From: an uncultured Lachnospiraceae bacterium
Lineage (GTDB): Bacteria > Bacillota > Clostridia > Lachnospirales > Lachnospiraceae
DNA: 41,171 nucleotides
Direction of reading: 5' to 3'
NCBI GenBank assembly: GCA_946615865.1
Contig: CAMOIJ010000023.1
Location: 1 to 41,171 of the forward strand
Within the stretch, counting starts at the first letter, position 1. Every line of letters starts with the position of its first letter. A program made the translations under genes and the position numbers. The notes beneath the pieces were generated by a model. It was not told where the DNA came from, ran no database searches, and was given only the letters and a program-made list of their open reading frames with translations. Positions 28,840 through 38,424 of the stretch are shown here, piece by piece.

Positions 28840-30610
28840 AGTTTCTGATCCCATAAACGGACAGGAATCTGCTGGGCGGGCGCGGATTGTCCGCAGTGCC
28901 TGTGACGTACAAAAGCTCAAGGTGATCCCGGGCCCTGGTCATGGCCACATACAGAAGACGCCTCTCCTCCTCGAAATCCTCCTGTTCGCGGCATCTTCTC
29001 CCCGGCATGATCCCCTCGTTGAGGGCCGGAAGGTAGACTCTGTCGAATTCCAGTCCTTTGCAGGCATGCATTGTCATGATCCGCAGGCCCCGCGGCGCCG
29101 CTCCGTTCATCCGGTCGGGAAAGCGCCTCAAACTGTCCAACAGAGTATTCAGGTCTTCTGCGCTTCGGCTCGCTTTTAAGACCTCAGAAAGAGCGCTTTT
29201 TACAGTCTCTCTTTCGCCAAGCCTTTTCGCCGCCCAGGAGCCGTAACCCATCGGGCCAGTCAGATATCGGACAAATCCTTCCGGCTGCAGTGATCCGAGC
29301 GTATCGAGGTCTCTCAGCAGTTCTCGCAGGCTCTGCAAAATATTGCCGTTTTTCCGGTTGTCATTCAACAGTTCCCCGGGAGACATATTGTCTTTACAGG
29401 CAGCGGACCTGAGCAGATACCGTTCCGGTCTGTTCATTACACGATAAAGAGCGCTTCTCGGGATCTTTCCCGACTTAAGTCCGGCGGCAAGGTCCCTGTA
29501 GGCTTCCAAATCTCTAATGATCGAACTTAGGATCTCCCTCGGGGGAGAACTCTTTCCGCGGCAGGATACGCCGTGGGAAGAGAGATAACTGCTGATCCTT
29601 GAGACATGCGTGTTGGTCCTGACAATGACGGCGGTGTGATCAAGCTGTTCATCTGACATGGATTTCATCGCATTGTAAAGATAGCGGTATTCATCGCTGT
29701 CCTCTTTAAATCCCCGCAGGACTGTTTTGTCCAGCATCGGGCGCGCGGCCCTGATATCTTTGGGGATCCTGTTTTTGTTCTGGCGAATCATCAGTCCTGC
29801 TGCCTTACAGACTGATCCGCTGCAGCGGTAATTATTTCTTAAAAAGACTCTCGAAGCTCCCGGAAAATCATTCATGAACTGCTGCATGATCGATGGGGAA
29901 CTGCCTCTGAAGCCGTAAATACTCTGGTCATCATCCCCTACCACAAACAGCCCCTGTCCGTCTGAAAGCAGTTTAAGGATCTCGTACTGTTCACGGTTGA
30001 TGTCCTGAAACTCATCTACCAGTATCGCCCGGAAGCGGCTTCGCCACAAACGAAGAGATACGGGATCGCTGAGCAGGAAACGGCGGCATTTGATGATCAT
30101 ATCGTCAAAATCCAGATATCCGTTCTCCTGCAGGAAGGAACGGTAGTCTCTTTTTATAGAAGCCGCTTTTACATCCCCGATATCCGCAGGCGCCATGCGC
30201 AGGATTTTTTCTATTTCCTCTATCTGGGGCCTGTCATTTTCATCCGGATAGTAGTTCCCGATCAGATGACTGATCAGGCGATCCTTCTGAGACTGACCAA
30301 GGATTGCGTAGTCTTTCCGGGTGCTCTCCCTGAGAATATGAAAAAAAGCGGAATGAAAAGTTCCGAAGTATACGCTCCGGTTGTTCTCACCTGCTCTTTT
30401 TAAAAATCGTTCCTTCATCTCCGCCGCGGCCGCGCGGCTGAAAGTCAGTACAAGGATCTGGGACGGTTTCAGTTTAAAATGGTCAAGAAGATAAAGAATA
30501 CGTTCAGTAAGAACCAATGTCTTGCCGCTGCCCGGTCCCGCGATGATCTCGCAGGGACCGGGGCTGCAGCACACTGCCTCCCGCTGGGAGGGATCAAGAT
30601 TTGAATTCAT
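28829..30610 (-). CDS. UvrD/PcrA-like superfamily 1 DNA helicase
   Basis: A 593-residue ATP-dependent 3'-5' DNA helicase. All SF1A motifs are visible: Q-motif LDPSQREAV, I AGPGSGKT, Ia LTFSRAAAAEMKERF, II VDEFQD, III GDDDQSIYGFRG, V TMHACKGLEFDRVYLP and VI LLYVAMTRARDHLEL. It is shorter than typical UvrD or PcrA (about 720) and lacks their C-terminal Tudor-like tail, like other compact UvrD paralogues. The frame is open to 30754, overlapping gltX, but the ATG at 30610 begins just before the Q-motif and after the gltX stop; its ribosome site is weak. Its role within repair or recombination is not defined. Confidence 0.88.
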   Translation of the reverse strand: MNSNLDPSQREAVCCSPGPCEIIAGPGSGKTLVLTERILYLLDHFKLKPSQILVLTFSRAAAAEMKERFLKRAGENNRSVYFGTFHSAFFHILRESTRKDYAILGQSQKDRLISHLIGNYYPDENDRPQIEEIEKILRMAPADIGDVKAASIKRDYRSFLQENGYLDFDDMIIKCRRFLLSDPVSLRLWRSRFRAILVDEFQDINREQYEILKLLSDGQGLFVVGDDDQSIYGFRGSSPSIMQQFMNDFPGASRVFLRNNYRCSGSVCKAAGLMIRQNKNRIPKDIRAARPMLDKTVLRGFKEDSDEYRYLYNAMKSMSDEQLDHTAVIVRTNTHVSRISSYLSSHGVSCRGKSSPPREILSSIIRDLEAYRDLAAGLKSGKIPRSALYRVMNRPERYLLRSAACKDNMSPGELLNDNRKNGNILQSLRELLRDLDTLGSLQPEGFVRYLTGPMGYGSWAAKRLGERETVKSALSEVLKASRSAEDLNTLLDSLRRFPDRMNGAAPRGLRIMTMHACKGLEFDRVYLPALNEGIMPGRRCREQEDFEEERRLLYVAMTRARDHLELLYVTGTADNPRPPSRFLSVYGIRNFVS

Positions 30611-30638
30611 AAAAGATCTGACCCTGTGATCGGTCTGT

Positions 30639-32087
30639 TCACGCCTCGAGTTTACGGATTCCTTCTCGAATTCTGGCAATAGTCTCTTCTTTGCCGAGAA
30701 CTTCCATGATCTCAGTAGCGCCGGCGGGCGTCGTCTGCTTACCGGAAACGGCAATGCGGACAGGCCACAGAACGTAGCCGTTCTTATAGCCCTTTTCCTG
30801 AATATAGGATTTCATGGCGGCAAAGAGTCCGTCGTTTGTAAATTCCTGCTGAGCTTCGAGGACAGGAAGCAGGTCTCTGAGAACCGCGAGGGAGGACTCA
30901 GCGTTCGTCTTCATCTTTTTGTGTGTGTAGAGCGAAATGTCGTAGTCCGGAAGAGCCTCGAAAAAGTCGACCATCTCCGCGATATCGGGGAAGATCTCGA
31001 TCCTTGTGCGTACCATTTCCGCGATCTTGCGAAGATCGAGTTCCCTGGTGATCGCCGCTTTCAGATACGGCTCCGCCAATTCATAGAACTTCTCGGGATC
31101 CATTGCCTTAAGATACTCTCCGTTCATCCAGCGAAGCTTCTGGTAGTCGAATACGGAGGGAGCTTTATTGATCCTGTGATAGTCGAAGATCTCGACGAGT
31201 TCCTTAAGGCTGAAGATCTCTTTGTCGCTGTCGGGAGACCAGCCTAAAAGAGCGATGAAGTTGACAACGGCTTCAGGAAGAAAGCCCTGCTCGATCAGAT
31301 CCTCATAGGAGGAATGACCGCTTCTCTTGGAAAGCTTGTGATGATCTTCATCCGTGATAAGCGGGCAATGGATGTACTTCGGAACTTCCCATCCAAAGGC
31401 CTCATACAGGCGGTTGTACTTGGGAGAAGAGGAAATGTACTCGTTGCCTCTTACCACGTGGGTGATCTTCATCAGATGGTCATCCACGACATTGGCAAAG
31501 TTGTAAGTGGGATATCCGTCCGATTTGATGAGGATCATGTCGTCGAGTTCTTTGTTGTCCACTGTCACATCGCCGTAGAGTTCGTCGTGGAAGGTGGTAG
31601 TACCCTCTGTCGGATTGTTCTGGCGGATAACGTAAGGCTTGCCTTCAGCGAGATTCTTCTCGATCTCTTCCTGCGACAGGTGGAGACAATGCTTGTCGTA
31701 AACGCTGATCTCTTTGCCCTCAACTACCTGAGTGAGGGTCGCAAGTCTCTCGGGCGTGCAGAAGCATCTGTATGCTTCACCCTTATCAATGAGTTTCTGC
31801 GCATATTTGCCGTAGATGCCCGCCTTCATGCGCTCGCTCTGTACATAAGGGCCGACTCCTCCGTCCTTGTCGGGACCTTCGTCCTCGATAAGGCCTGTGT
31901 CCGCCATTGTCCTCTTTATGATATCCACAGCGCCTTCCACATAGCGGCCCTGGTCGGTGTCCTCGATTCGCAGGATAAAATCTCCGTCCTCATGCTTGGC
32001 AATGAGGTAGGCGTAAAGCGCAGTCCTGAGGTTTCCTACATGCATTCGCCCTGTGGGGCTGGGGGCATATCTTGTTCTGATCTTCAT
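30639..32087 (-). CDS. gltX: Glutamyl-tRNA synthetase
   Basis: A 482-residue class Ic aminoacyl-tRNA synthetase that charges tRNA-Glu (and possibly tRNA-Gln if the cell uses the amidotransferase route). The HIGH-type motif is in [17 protein letters not shown], followed by [10 protein letters not shown], and the KMSKS-type motif is [10 protein letters not shown]. The anticodon-binding domain fills the last third. The frame opens upstream to 32147, but GGAGGAG 7 bases before the ATG at 32087 and the conserved [13 protein letters not shown] start decide the start. It follows dut by 25 bases. Confidence 0.95.
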   Translation of the reverse strand: MKIRTRYAPSPTGRMHVGNLRTALYAYLIAKHEDGDFILRIEDTDQGRYVEGAVDIIKRTMADTGLIEDEGPDKDGGVGPYVQSERMKAGIYGKYAQKLIDKGEAYRCFCTPERLATLTQVVEGKEISVYDKHCLHLSQEEIEKNLAEGKPYVIRQNNPTEGTTTFHDELYGDVTVDNKELDDMILIKSDGYPTYNFANVVDDHLMKITHVVRGNEYISSSPKYNRLYEAFGWEVPKYIHCPLITDEDHHKLSKRSGHSSYEDLIEQGFLPEAVVNFIALLGWSPDSDKEIFSLKELVEIFDYHRINKAPSVFDYQKLRWMNGEYLKAMDPEKFYELAEPYLKAAITRELDLRKIAEMVRTRIEIFPDIAEMVDFFEALPDYDISLYTHKKMKTNAESSLAVLRDLLPVLEAQQEFTNDGLFAAMKSYIQEKGYKNGYVLWPVRIAVSGKQTTPAGATEIMEVLGKEETIARIREGIRKLEA

Positions 32088-32112
32088 ATTGTGTCTCCTC
32101 CCGTGAAATCTT

Positions 32113-32562
32113 TTATTTTCTCCCTGTGCTGCCAAATCCGCCTTCACCGCGCTCCGTCCCGGAAAGCTCCGCGGATTCTTTGAAACAGACGCTCAGGTAT
32201 GGGATCACTACCATCTGAGCGATCCGCTCCCCGGGCTCTACTGTTCTCACAGTGTCGCTGTCGTTGTGCAGCGCCACGATATAATTGCCTCTGTAATCCG
32301 AGTCGCATACGCCGGTGCAGTTGGCGGGGCGCAGGCCCTCCTTGGCCGCGATGCCGCTTCTTGCGTAAATGGCGGCGAAATACCCGTCGGGTATCTCGAA
32401 CTGAAGGCCGGTGTCTATTTTGACCGTTTTATGGGGCTCTATTAAGACCGGTTTATCCAGCGCGGCATAGAGGTCATAGCCGGCGGCTTTTTCACTTCCC
32501 CTGGTGGGAATGCGTGCAAGATCGCTTACGCGCCGGAACCTGATCGTGACTGGCTGCTCCAT
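32113..32562 (-). CDS. dut: dUTP diphosphatase
   Basis: A 149-residue trimeric dUTPase that hydrolyses dUTP to dUMP, keeping uracil out of DNA. The five motifs are present: AAGYDLYA (1), [11 protein letters not shown] (2), [15 protein letters not shown] (3), [10 protein letters not shown] (4) and the C-terminal [12 protein letters not shown] (5). AAGGAG ends 7 bases before the ATG at 32562, which excludes the longer frame to 32595. It follows rnhA after 29 bases. Confidence 0.95.
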   Translation of the reverse strand: MEQPVTIRFRRVSDLARIPTRGSEKAAGYDLYAALDKPVLIEPHKTVKIDTGLQFEIPDGYFAAIYARSGIAAKEGLRPANCTGVCDSDYRGNYIVALHNDSDTVRTVEPGERIAQMVVIPYLSVCFKESAELSGTERGEGGFGSTGRK

Positions 32563-32591
32563 TGTATCTCTCCTTTGATGTGCTGTAAAGG

Positions 32592-33056
32592 TCACTCCCG
32601 GCCTGCCGCGTCAGCGGCTGTGGTCGCCAGAATGTCGCATCTTTCATTCTCCGGGTGTCCGGCGTGGCCCTTTACCCAGTGGTAGTTCACTGTGTGGGGC
32701 TCCATAGCTTTCAGCAGACGCTCCCACAACTCCTGGTTCTTCACGGGCTGTTTGGAGGCTGTCTTCCACCCGTTTTTCTGCCAGTTTCCGATCCAGTTCT
32801 CGTTAAAAGCGCTGACGACGTATTTGGAGTCGGAGTAGACGTCTACTATACAGGGGACGCGAAGACACTCCAGTGCCGCGATCACCCCAAGGAGCTCCAT
32901 CTGGTTGTTCGTCGTCTTCTTAAAACCTTCCGACAGTTCTTTCTCATGAAGGTTCCCGGAAGCGTCCGTATACTGCAGGATCGCCCCGTATCCGCCGGGA
33001 CCGTCAGGGTTTCCTCTCGCGGCGCCGTCGGTAAAAATCTTAACTTTCTTGAGCAT
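32592..33056 (-). CDS. rnhA: Ribonuclease HI
   Basis: A 154-residue RNase H1 that cuts the RNA strand of RNA-DNA hybrids. The catalytic carboxylates are in place: Asp in [10 protein letters not shown], Glu in NQMELLG, Asp in YSDSKYVV and Asp in NERCDILA, with the His of [11 protein letters not shown] nearby. The basic handle segment [20 protein letters not shown] is also present. An AAGGAAAGGG ribosome site precedes the ATG. It follows the membrane MutS-like gene by 27 bases. Confidence 0.95.
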   Translation of the reverse strand: MLKKVKIFTDGAARGNPDGPGGYGAILQYTDASGNLHEKELSEGFKKTTNNQMELLGVIAALECLRVPCIVDVYSDSKYVVSAFNENWIGNWQKNGWKTASKQPVKNQELWERLLKAMEPHTVNYHWVKGHAGHPENERCDILATTAADAAGRE

Positions 33057-33083
33057 CTGATGCCCTTTCCTTTCAGATATTTC

Positions 33084-34763
33084 TTACAGTTCCCAGTCTC
33101 CTGTCTCCATAAAGTGTTTCGCGCGCGCCTCTGCCCTGTCCGCGATGGCGGGATCATAACCGAGAGCCCGCAGAAGCCTGATGGCGTTGCGGCTGTCCGC
33201 GGGACCGTCCAGGAGCTTGTAGGAAAACTTTACGTCGTCCCCGTCAAGCATCTCCGAAAAATGATAATTGACATATTTGCCGCTCAGAAGTTCTGTCAGC
33301 TCCATGTCGTGTGTCGCCGCGAAGATCCGGATCGGCATTTTTGCGAGACTCGAAAGGATCTCTGCCGAGGCGCTTATGCGCTCGATCGTATTTGTGCCCC
33401 TGAGCACTTCATCCACACAGCACAGAACGGGCACTTCGCCCGGTAAAGATGCTGCGTCCAGAACTCTCTTCAGGGAACGTATTTCAACTATAAAATAGCT
33501 CTCTCCGCTTCTTATGTCGTCCCGCAGCGCCATGGAAGTAAAGATCCTGTAGCAGCAGCTTTTGTAAGAAGCAGCGGGCGCGGTGTTGACCGACTGTGCC
33601 AGAACTGCTGCCAGTGCCGCGGATTTCAAAAAAGTGGACTTCCCTGATGCGTTAGATCCGGTCAAAAGTACCGGCTTCGAGACAGAAATACTGTTTGGAA
33701 CAGGGTCGGCGAGAAGCGGATGAATGAGATCATCAGCTTCAAAGCGGTTTCCCGTAAGATCCGGGATACAGTACAGCGGCAGGCTCTTTCTCCAGGATGC
33801 CAGGCTGATCTGGGCGTCGATCGCTCCGATCGACGTAATAAGGCCGTCGATCTCTTCTTCTTTTCCCCGCAGCGCCCTGAGCATAGACCCGAATTTGAGA
33901 AGATCGATGTGGAAAAGGATGCAGATATAATCCAGGATTATATCCGCCACATTGCCTGAGGAGATCCCACCGCTGTTTCTCATGAGCAGGCCGCTTCCCA
34001 TCGAAAACCCTGCAAGGGCTTTGCGGGCCTTTTCCATCTCTTCTCTTTCTTTATCGTAGAAAGGGAAAGGCTCCGCCAGAAGGGAGCGCGCGCATTCCAG
34101 GAGCCTTAGCACATAACGGAATGTGAAGAGATAGGGCTCTATCGCTCTTTTGGCGCTGAAATAGGTGACCATGTTAAATGCGAAGCTTCCGAGCAGACAT
34201 AAGATCCCGACCGGAGGACTGACGAACATGATCCCGATGGAAACCGCGGGAAGAAAAAGAGCCGGAAGATCTGCGGCGATCCCTCTGTCTTTAAGGCTGT
34301 CAAGGAGATCCAGGTAGTCGTAGACGGAGTACTTGGAGCCGCGGCCAAGGCCCTGCAGGATCCTTTGGACGCCAACGCGCTCCTGTTCATGATCTGCCCA
34401 CCACCGCATTCCTTCTTCACTCAGGTAAGTTCCGCCGTCTGTGCGGGGAGAGCGAAGAAGCCAGTAGAGATATTCCTCACCGGCTGCGCTGCAGGTCGTG
34501 TCCATTCTGTGATAGAGAAGATCCATGTCCAGATCGTTCCAGGTGATGTCATCGATTTCAAAGCTCTGCCGGTGTCTTTTCTGATATCCCGGTATCTGTT
34601 CGTATCTTCCGTCCTGATACTCTTTGGCTCCGGGCTTTCCGAAATTTTCTCTGAGTCTTCTTCGTTCCCTGGCGTCGAGTCTCTTTTTGTCGCGAATTCC
34701 GATCACGGCGGAAATGGCGAGAAAAACGGCGAAAATGCCGATCATTACAAGATAAGTATCCAT
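33084..34763 (-). CDS. Membrane-anchored MutS-like ATPase of unknown role
   Basis: A 559-residue protein with one N-terminal membrane segment (YLVMIGIFAVFLAISAVIG) and a second hydrophobic stretch around residues 170-210. It lacks the mismatch-reading domain of MutS1 but keeps the MutS core, starting with DLLYHRMDTTCSAAGEEYLYWLL, and the ABC ATPase: Walker A LTGSNASGKSTFLKSAA, Walker B CVDEVLRGTNTIER and H-loop ATHDMELTELL. It is not MutS2, since no Smr domain is present. Relatives are annotated only as MutS-related. A TTG at 34772 overlaps the punA stop; the ATG at 34763 follows it. Neither has a strong ribosome site, so translation is probably coupled to punA. Confidence 0.75.
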   Translation of the reverse strand: MDTYLVMIGIFAVFLAISAVIGIRDKKRLDARERRRLRENFGKPGAKEYQDGRYEQIPGYQKRHRQSFEIDDITWNDLDMDLLYHRMDTTCSAAGEEYLYWLLRSPRTDGGTYLSEEGMRWWADHEQERVGVQRILQGLGRGSKYSVYDYLDLLDSLKDRGIAADLPALFLPAVSIGIMFVSPPVGILCLLGSFAFNMVTYFSAKRAIEPYLFTFRYVLRLLECARSLLAEPFPFYDKEREEMEKARKALAGFSMGSGLLMRNSGGISSGNVADIILDYICILFHIDLLKFGSMLRALRGKEEEIDGLITSIGAIDAQISLASWRKSLPLYCIPDLTGNRFEADDLIHPLLADPVPNSISVSKPVLLTGSNASGKSTFLKSAALAAVLAQSVNTAPAASYKSCCYRIFTSMALRDDIRSGESYFIVEIRSLKRVLDAASLPGEVPVLCCVDEVLRGTNTIERISASAEILSSLAKMPIRIFAATHDMELTELLSGKYVNYHFSEMLDGDDVKFSYKLLDGPADSRNAIRLLRALGYDPAIADRAEARAKHFMETGDWEL

Positions 34764-34768
34764 AAATA

Positions 34769-35626
34769 TCAATCTTTAGAAACTGTATGCGGCTCCGCGT
34801 CCAGATGCTGTTTTATAGCACAGAGCGAATCTGTCACCAGAACAGCAAAATATTCCGAAGAATCCTTTCCGGCCTGCTTTACTTCATCGTGATTCAGCGG
34901 CTGCGTGCTGATACCTGCCGCCATATTTGTCACCAGTGAGATCCCGCAGACCTTCATGCCCAGATGATGGCCTGTGATCGCTTCCATGACTGTACTCATG
35001 CCGACAAGATCCACACCGAGCCTGCTCAGGATCATGATCTCAAAAGGAGTCTCGTAGGAAGGCCCTGAGAGCTGACAGTAGACCCCTTCGCTGATCGGAA
35101 TGTCTTTCACTGAGGCGCAGTCAGCGATGATCTTTCTAAGCGACCTGTCGTATACTTCCGTCATATCGGGAAAACGGACGCCCTCATCGGGATCATTCCT
35201 TCCGATGAGGGGATTGGGCACATAGAGTGAGACATGGTCCCTAAGGACCACCAGGGAGCCCGGAGCATACTCTTCATTTATACCGCCTGCAGCGTTGGTG
35301 AGAAAGAGGACCTTAGCTCCCATCGCGCGCATGACGCGGACGGGAAGCACGACGTCTTCAGGCGCATAGCCCTCGTAGTAATGAACTCTTCCGTCCATGA
35401 AGATGACCGGCACGCCCTTTATATATCCCATGACATACTTTCCGGCGTGTCCTGAAACAGTGGAGACAGGAAATCCCGGGATCCTGCTGTAAGGAATTGA
35501 GCAGATGACTTCGTCCATCTGCCTCGTATATCCTCCCAGCCCGGAACCGAGGATCATGGCGATTTCCGGTTCGAAATCCGTGATCTTGCGAATATAACTG
35601 ATACACTCTCTGACTTTGTCTCTCAT
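34769..35626 (-). CDS. Purine-nucleoside phosphorylase (trimeric PNP)
   Basis: A 285-residue phosphorylase that splits inosine and guanosine with phosphate to base and ribose 1-phosphate (PunA type). Visible motifs are the phosphate-binding GSGLGG and SGHAGKYVMG, the family signature VLFLTNAAGGIN, the base-binding Glu in SGPSYETPFEI, VGMSTVMEAITGHHLGM and the base-contact Asn in SLVTNMAAG. GGAG ends 9 bases before the ATG. It lies 18 bases after the beta-helix gene and overlaps or abuts the MutS-like gene. Confidence 0.92.
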   Translation of the reverse strand: MRDKVRECISYIRKITDFEPEIAMILGSGLGGYTRQMDEVICSIPYSRIPGFPVSTVSGHAGKYVMGYIKGVPVIFMDGRVHYYEGYAPEDVVLPVRVMRAMGAKVLFLTNAAGGINEEYAPGSLVVLRDHVSLYVPNPLIGRNDPDEGVRFPDMTEVYDRSLRKIIADCASVKDIPISEGVYCQLSGPSYETPFEIMILSRLGVDLVGMSTVMEAITGHHLGMKVCGISLVTNMAAGISTQPLNHDEVKQAGKDSSEYFAVLVTDSLCAIKQHLDAEPHTVSKD

Positions 35627-35644
35627 GTCATTACGCTCCGTATT

Positions 35645-36322
35645 TTAGTCAGTGATCTTCTCCACGATGTGATCTTTGTCTTTGTAAATGTGATTAGCGG
35701 GGACACAGCCTCTGACCATGGAAAGGGGATAGAGATTGGTGTGCCTGCCGATGATGGTGCCGGGATTGAGAACGCTGTTGCATCCGATATCCGCCCAGTC
35801 GCCGAGCATTGCGCCGATCTTGCGAAGACCGGTCTCCATATTCTCTTCTCCGCAGTGGATCACGACGTTTTTCTTATCGGCTTTTACATTGGAAGTAATG
35901 GAGCCTGCGCCCATGTGCGCGTGAAAACCGAGTACGCTGTCGCCCACATAGTTGTAGTGAGGAACTTCAACTTTGTTAAAGAGGACCACGTTCTTGAGCT
36001 CTGTGGAATTTCCGACAGTAGTTCCGTTTCCGACGATCGCGCTGCCGCGGATAAAAGCGCACTGCCTTACAGTCGCGTTCTCATCGATGATGCAGGGACC
36101 TCCGATATAAGCGCTGTCAAATACCGTTGCGCTCTTAGCGACCCAGATATTCTCGCCCCTCTTTTCGAATCTGTCCTGGGGAAGCTTATTGCCAAGGGCA
36201 ATGATAAAATCGCTGATGTCCCCAAGAACTTCCCAGGGATATGTCTTTCCCTCAAAGAGCTCTGCCGCAATGGTCTCGTTCAAGTCGAATAGATTACTGA
36301 TGGTAAAATCTTTAAGCTGCAT
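35645..36322 (-). CDS. Left-handed beta-helix (hexapeptide) sugar-nucleotide transferase-like protein
   Basis: A 225-residue protein dominated by hexapeptide repeats (about residues 60-205: IWVAKSATVFDSAYIGG, AFIRGSAIVGNGTTVGN, IGCNSVLNPGTIIGRHTNL), the left-handed beta-helix of GlmU-type acyltransferases. A helical N-terminal part of about 55 residues precedes it. There is no nucleotidyltransferase domain, so it is not a full GlmU despite frequent labelling as a UDP-GlcNAc pyrophosphorylase relative. Acyl acceptor and donor are unknown. GGAAGGGG precedes the ATG. The gene sits 1 base after topB, and its product may act on sugar nucleotides or wall precursors; that is inference. Confidence 0.75.
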   Translation of the reverse strand: MQLKDFTISNLFDLNETIAAELFEGKTYPWEVLGDISDFIIALGNKLPQDRFEKRGENIWVAKSATVFDSAYIGGPCIIDENATVRQCAFIRGSAIVGNGTTVGNSTELKNVVLFNKVEVPHYNYVGDSVLGFHAHMGAGSITSNVKADKKNVVIHCGEENMETGLRKIGAMLGDWADIGCNSVLNPGTIIGRHTNLYPLSMVRGCVPANHIYKDKDHIVEKITD

Positions 36323-36323
36323 A

Positions 36324-38405
36324 CTAGTTCCCCTTCCTGCCGGTCCTTTTCCGGCCGCCTGCCGCAGATCCGTAGGGCTTTTTATAGAACTGACTGTCCC
36401 TCATGTACATCTGCTGCAGCACTTCGCTGAAGTTGCTGTTCTTGACATTATTTGTGTTGCGTGAGACAAAACCGTTTAACTTTTCCAGATATTCTTCTTC
36501 CGTGACTGTGCCTTCCGAAACTCTTGTCAGTCCCAGCTCCCAGCTCGCTGTCAGCTTAGGATTGAGAAGCGAACGGATGGAGCAGTCCACGGTGTCGTAG
36601 ATCATCTCTCCCATCAGAGTCGGGGTTATGATCTGCGTTTTTTTGTTCAGAGCAAGATACCTGTTGCTGAAAAGTTTCCTGAGGATCTCTGCCCTGGTAG
36701 CGCTGGTTCCGATCCCGCTCCCGCGGATCTGTTCTCTGAGCTCCTCTTCTTCGATCAGCTGTCCGGCGTTTTCCATTGCCAGGATCATGCTCCCGGAATT
36801 ATAGCGCTTTGGAGGCTTTGTCTCCCCTTCCCTGATAGTAAGACCGCCGCAGGTCATTCCCGCGCCTTTACGAAGCGCTCTGACAAAGTCGGGCACTTTA
36901 TCAGCTTCCTTTTCGTTTCCTTCCCCTTCTTTTGTCTGCGGCTCTTCCTCGTTATCTTCTCTTTTTTTCCTGAAGGAATACTCCATGACTTCAAGATATC
37001 CGGGGTCGACACAGGTCTTGAAAGAAGCGGAGAACATCTCTGTTCCAAGACGGATCTCAAGTGCTATTTTATCAAAGATCGCAGGCGGATAAAAGATTGC
37101 CAGAAACCTTCTGCAGATCAGTTCATATACTTTGGCAGTGGTCTCTTTGAGAGAAGGAAGCGCGTTCAGGCCCTGTCCTGTCGGGATAATGGCGTAGTGG
37201 TCGGTGATCGCCTTATCATCAGTGTAGCGCGTCTTCGCGATCTTTTTGTAAGACTCAGTCTCGAGGATCTTCTGAAGATACGGTCTGTACATCGCAAGTG
37301 TGGAAAGACCCTTGAGATTTTTGCCGATCTCTTTTGCCACTGCGGAAGACAGGACGCGCGCATCGGTCCTGGGGTAGGTCGTGAGTTTCTTCTCGTAAAG
37401 TTCCTGGGCTGCCTGCAGCGTCTGGTCGGGACTGATCTTGAAATATCTTGAGCAGTCGTTCTGAAGTTCCGCCAGATTATATAGAAGCGGCGGATTCTTC
37501 TTCTCTTTTTTCCTGCTTATAGAGCTGACATCACAGTCTCCGGCGGCGATCGGCTGCCTCAGGTATTCGATCAGTGCCTCCGCGTCCTTTCTTTCTCTGA
37601 AACCGTTCTCTTTGTACAGCGCGGGCGTGCCAAAATATCGGCTGCCCTCCACTGCATGCCATTCCGCGGTGATCTCGTCGCTTCCATCATAATCTGCGGG
37701 TTTAAATCTTCCGAGCACGCGGTAGAAAGGCGTCTTGACAAATTCGCGGATCTCCCGCTCTCTTCTGACTACCATTCCCAGGACACAGGTCATCACGCGG
37801 CCGACGGCGATCACGGAATACTTCGTTCCGAGAACGCGGCTTATCCCGTCGCCGTATTTAAGTGTAAGCGCGCGGGAGAAGTTTATGCCCATCAGATAGT
37901 CCTCTTTGGCGCGCAGATAGGCAGCTGAACCAAGATTATCGTATTCCGAGTCGTCCTTCGCCTCTTTGATCCCTCTGAGGATCTCCTCCTTAGTTTGGGA
38001 GTCGATCCAGACGCGAAGCTGTTTTTTGCCCTGTACGCCTGCTTCCTGAGCTACAAGCCGGTAGATATATTCTCCTTCGCGCCCGGAGTCGGTGCAGATA
38101 TATATGGTATCTACTTCCTTGTCTGTCAGGATCTTCTTTACGATCCCGAACTGCTTTTTGACCCCGTCGATCACCTGGTAGCGGTACTCGTCGGGGATAA
38201 AGGGAATAGTGGATAGAGACCATTTCTTATACTTCGGATCATATGCGTCGGGATAACACATTGTGACCAGATGCCCAACGCACCAGGTCACAATAGTATC
38301 TTCCGCTTCCATATATCCATCTCTTGATTTAAAGCTGAGTCCCAGGGAATTGGCAAATTCCCTGGCGACACTCGGCTTTTCTGCAATAAAGACTCTTTTG
38401 CTCAT
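36324..38405 (-). CDS. topB: DNA topoisomerase III (type IA)
   Basis: A 693-residue type IA topoisomerase. The Toprim domain has the catalytic Glu in FIAEKPSVA and the acidic triad region ICTDSGREGEYIYR. The nucleophilic Tyr is in LTTYPRTDARVLS. SGIGTSATRAEIL is the family motif in domain I. No C-terminal zinc-finger Cys clusters are present, as is typical for Firmicutes TopB. The C-terminal tail is basic and Gly-rich. A short GAGAG precedes the ATG. It begins 20 bases after asd. Confidence 0.93.
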   Translation of the reverse strand: MSKRVFIAEKPSVAREFANSLGLSFKSRDGYMEAEDTIVTWCVGHLVTMCYPDAYDPKYKKWSLSTIPFIPDEYRYQVIDGVKKQFGIVKKILTDKEVDTIYICTDSGREGEYIYRLVAQEAGVQGKKQLRVWIDSQTKEEILRGIKEAKDDSEYDNLGSAAYLRAKEDYLMGINFSRALTLKYGDGISRVLGTKYSVIAVGRVMTCVLGMVVRREREIREFVKTPFYRVLGRFKPADYDGSDEITAEWHAVEGSRYFGTPALYKENGFRERKDAEALIEYLRQPIAAGDCDVSSISRKKEKKNPPLLYNLAELQNDCSRYFKISPDQTLQAAQELYEKKLTTYPRTDARVLSSAVAKEIGKNLKGLSTLAMYRPYLQKILETESYKKIAKTRYTDDKAITDHYAIIPTGQGLNALPSLKETTAKVYELICRRFLAIFYPPAIFDKIALEIRLGTEMFSASFKTCVDPGYLEVMEYSFRKKREDNEEEPQTKEGEGNEKEADKVPDFVRALRKGAGMTCGGLTIREGETKPPKRYNSGSMILAMENAGQLIEEEELREQIRGSGIGTSATRAEILRKLFSNRYLALNKKTQIITPTLMGEMIYDTVDCSIRSLLNPKLTASWELGLTRVSEGTVTEEEYLEKLNGFVSRNTNNVKNSNFSEVLQQMYMRDSQFYKKPYGSAAGGRKRTGRKGN

Positions 38406-38424
38406 TCACACTCTCTTGTGTAGA

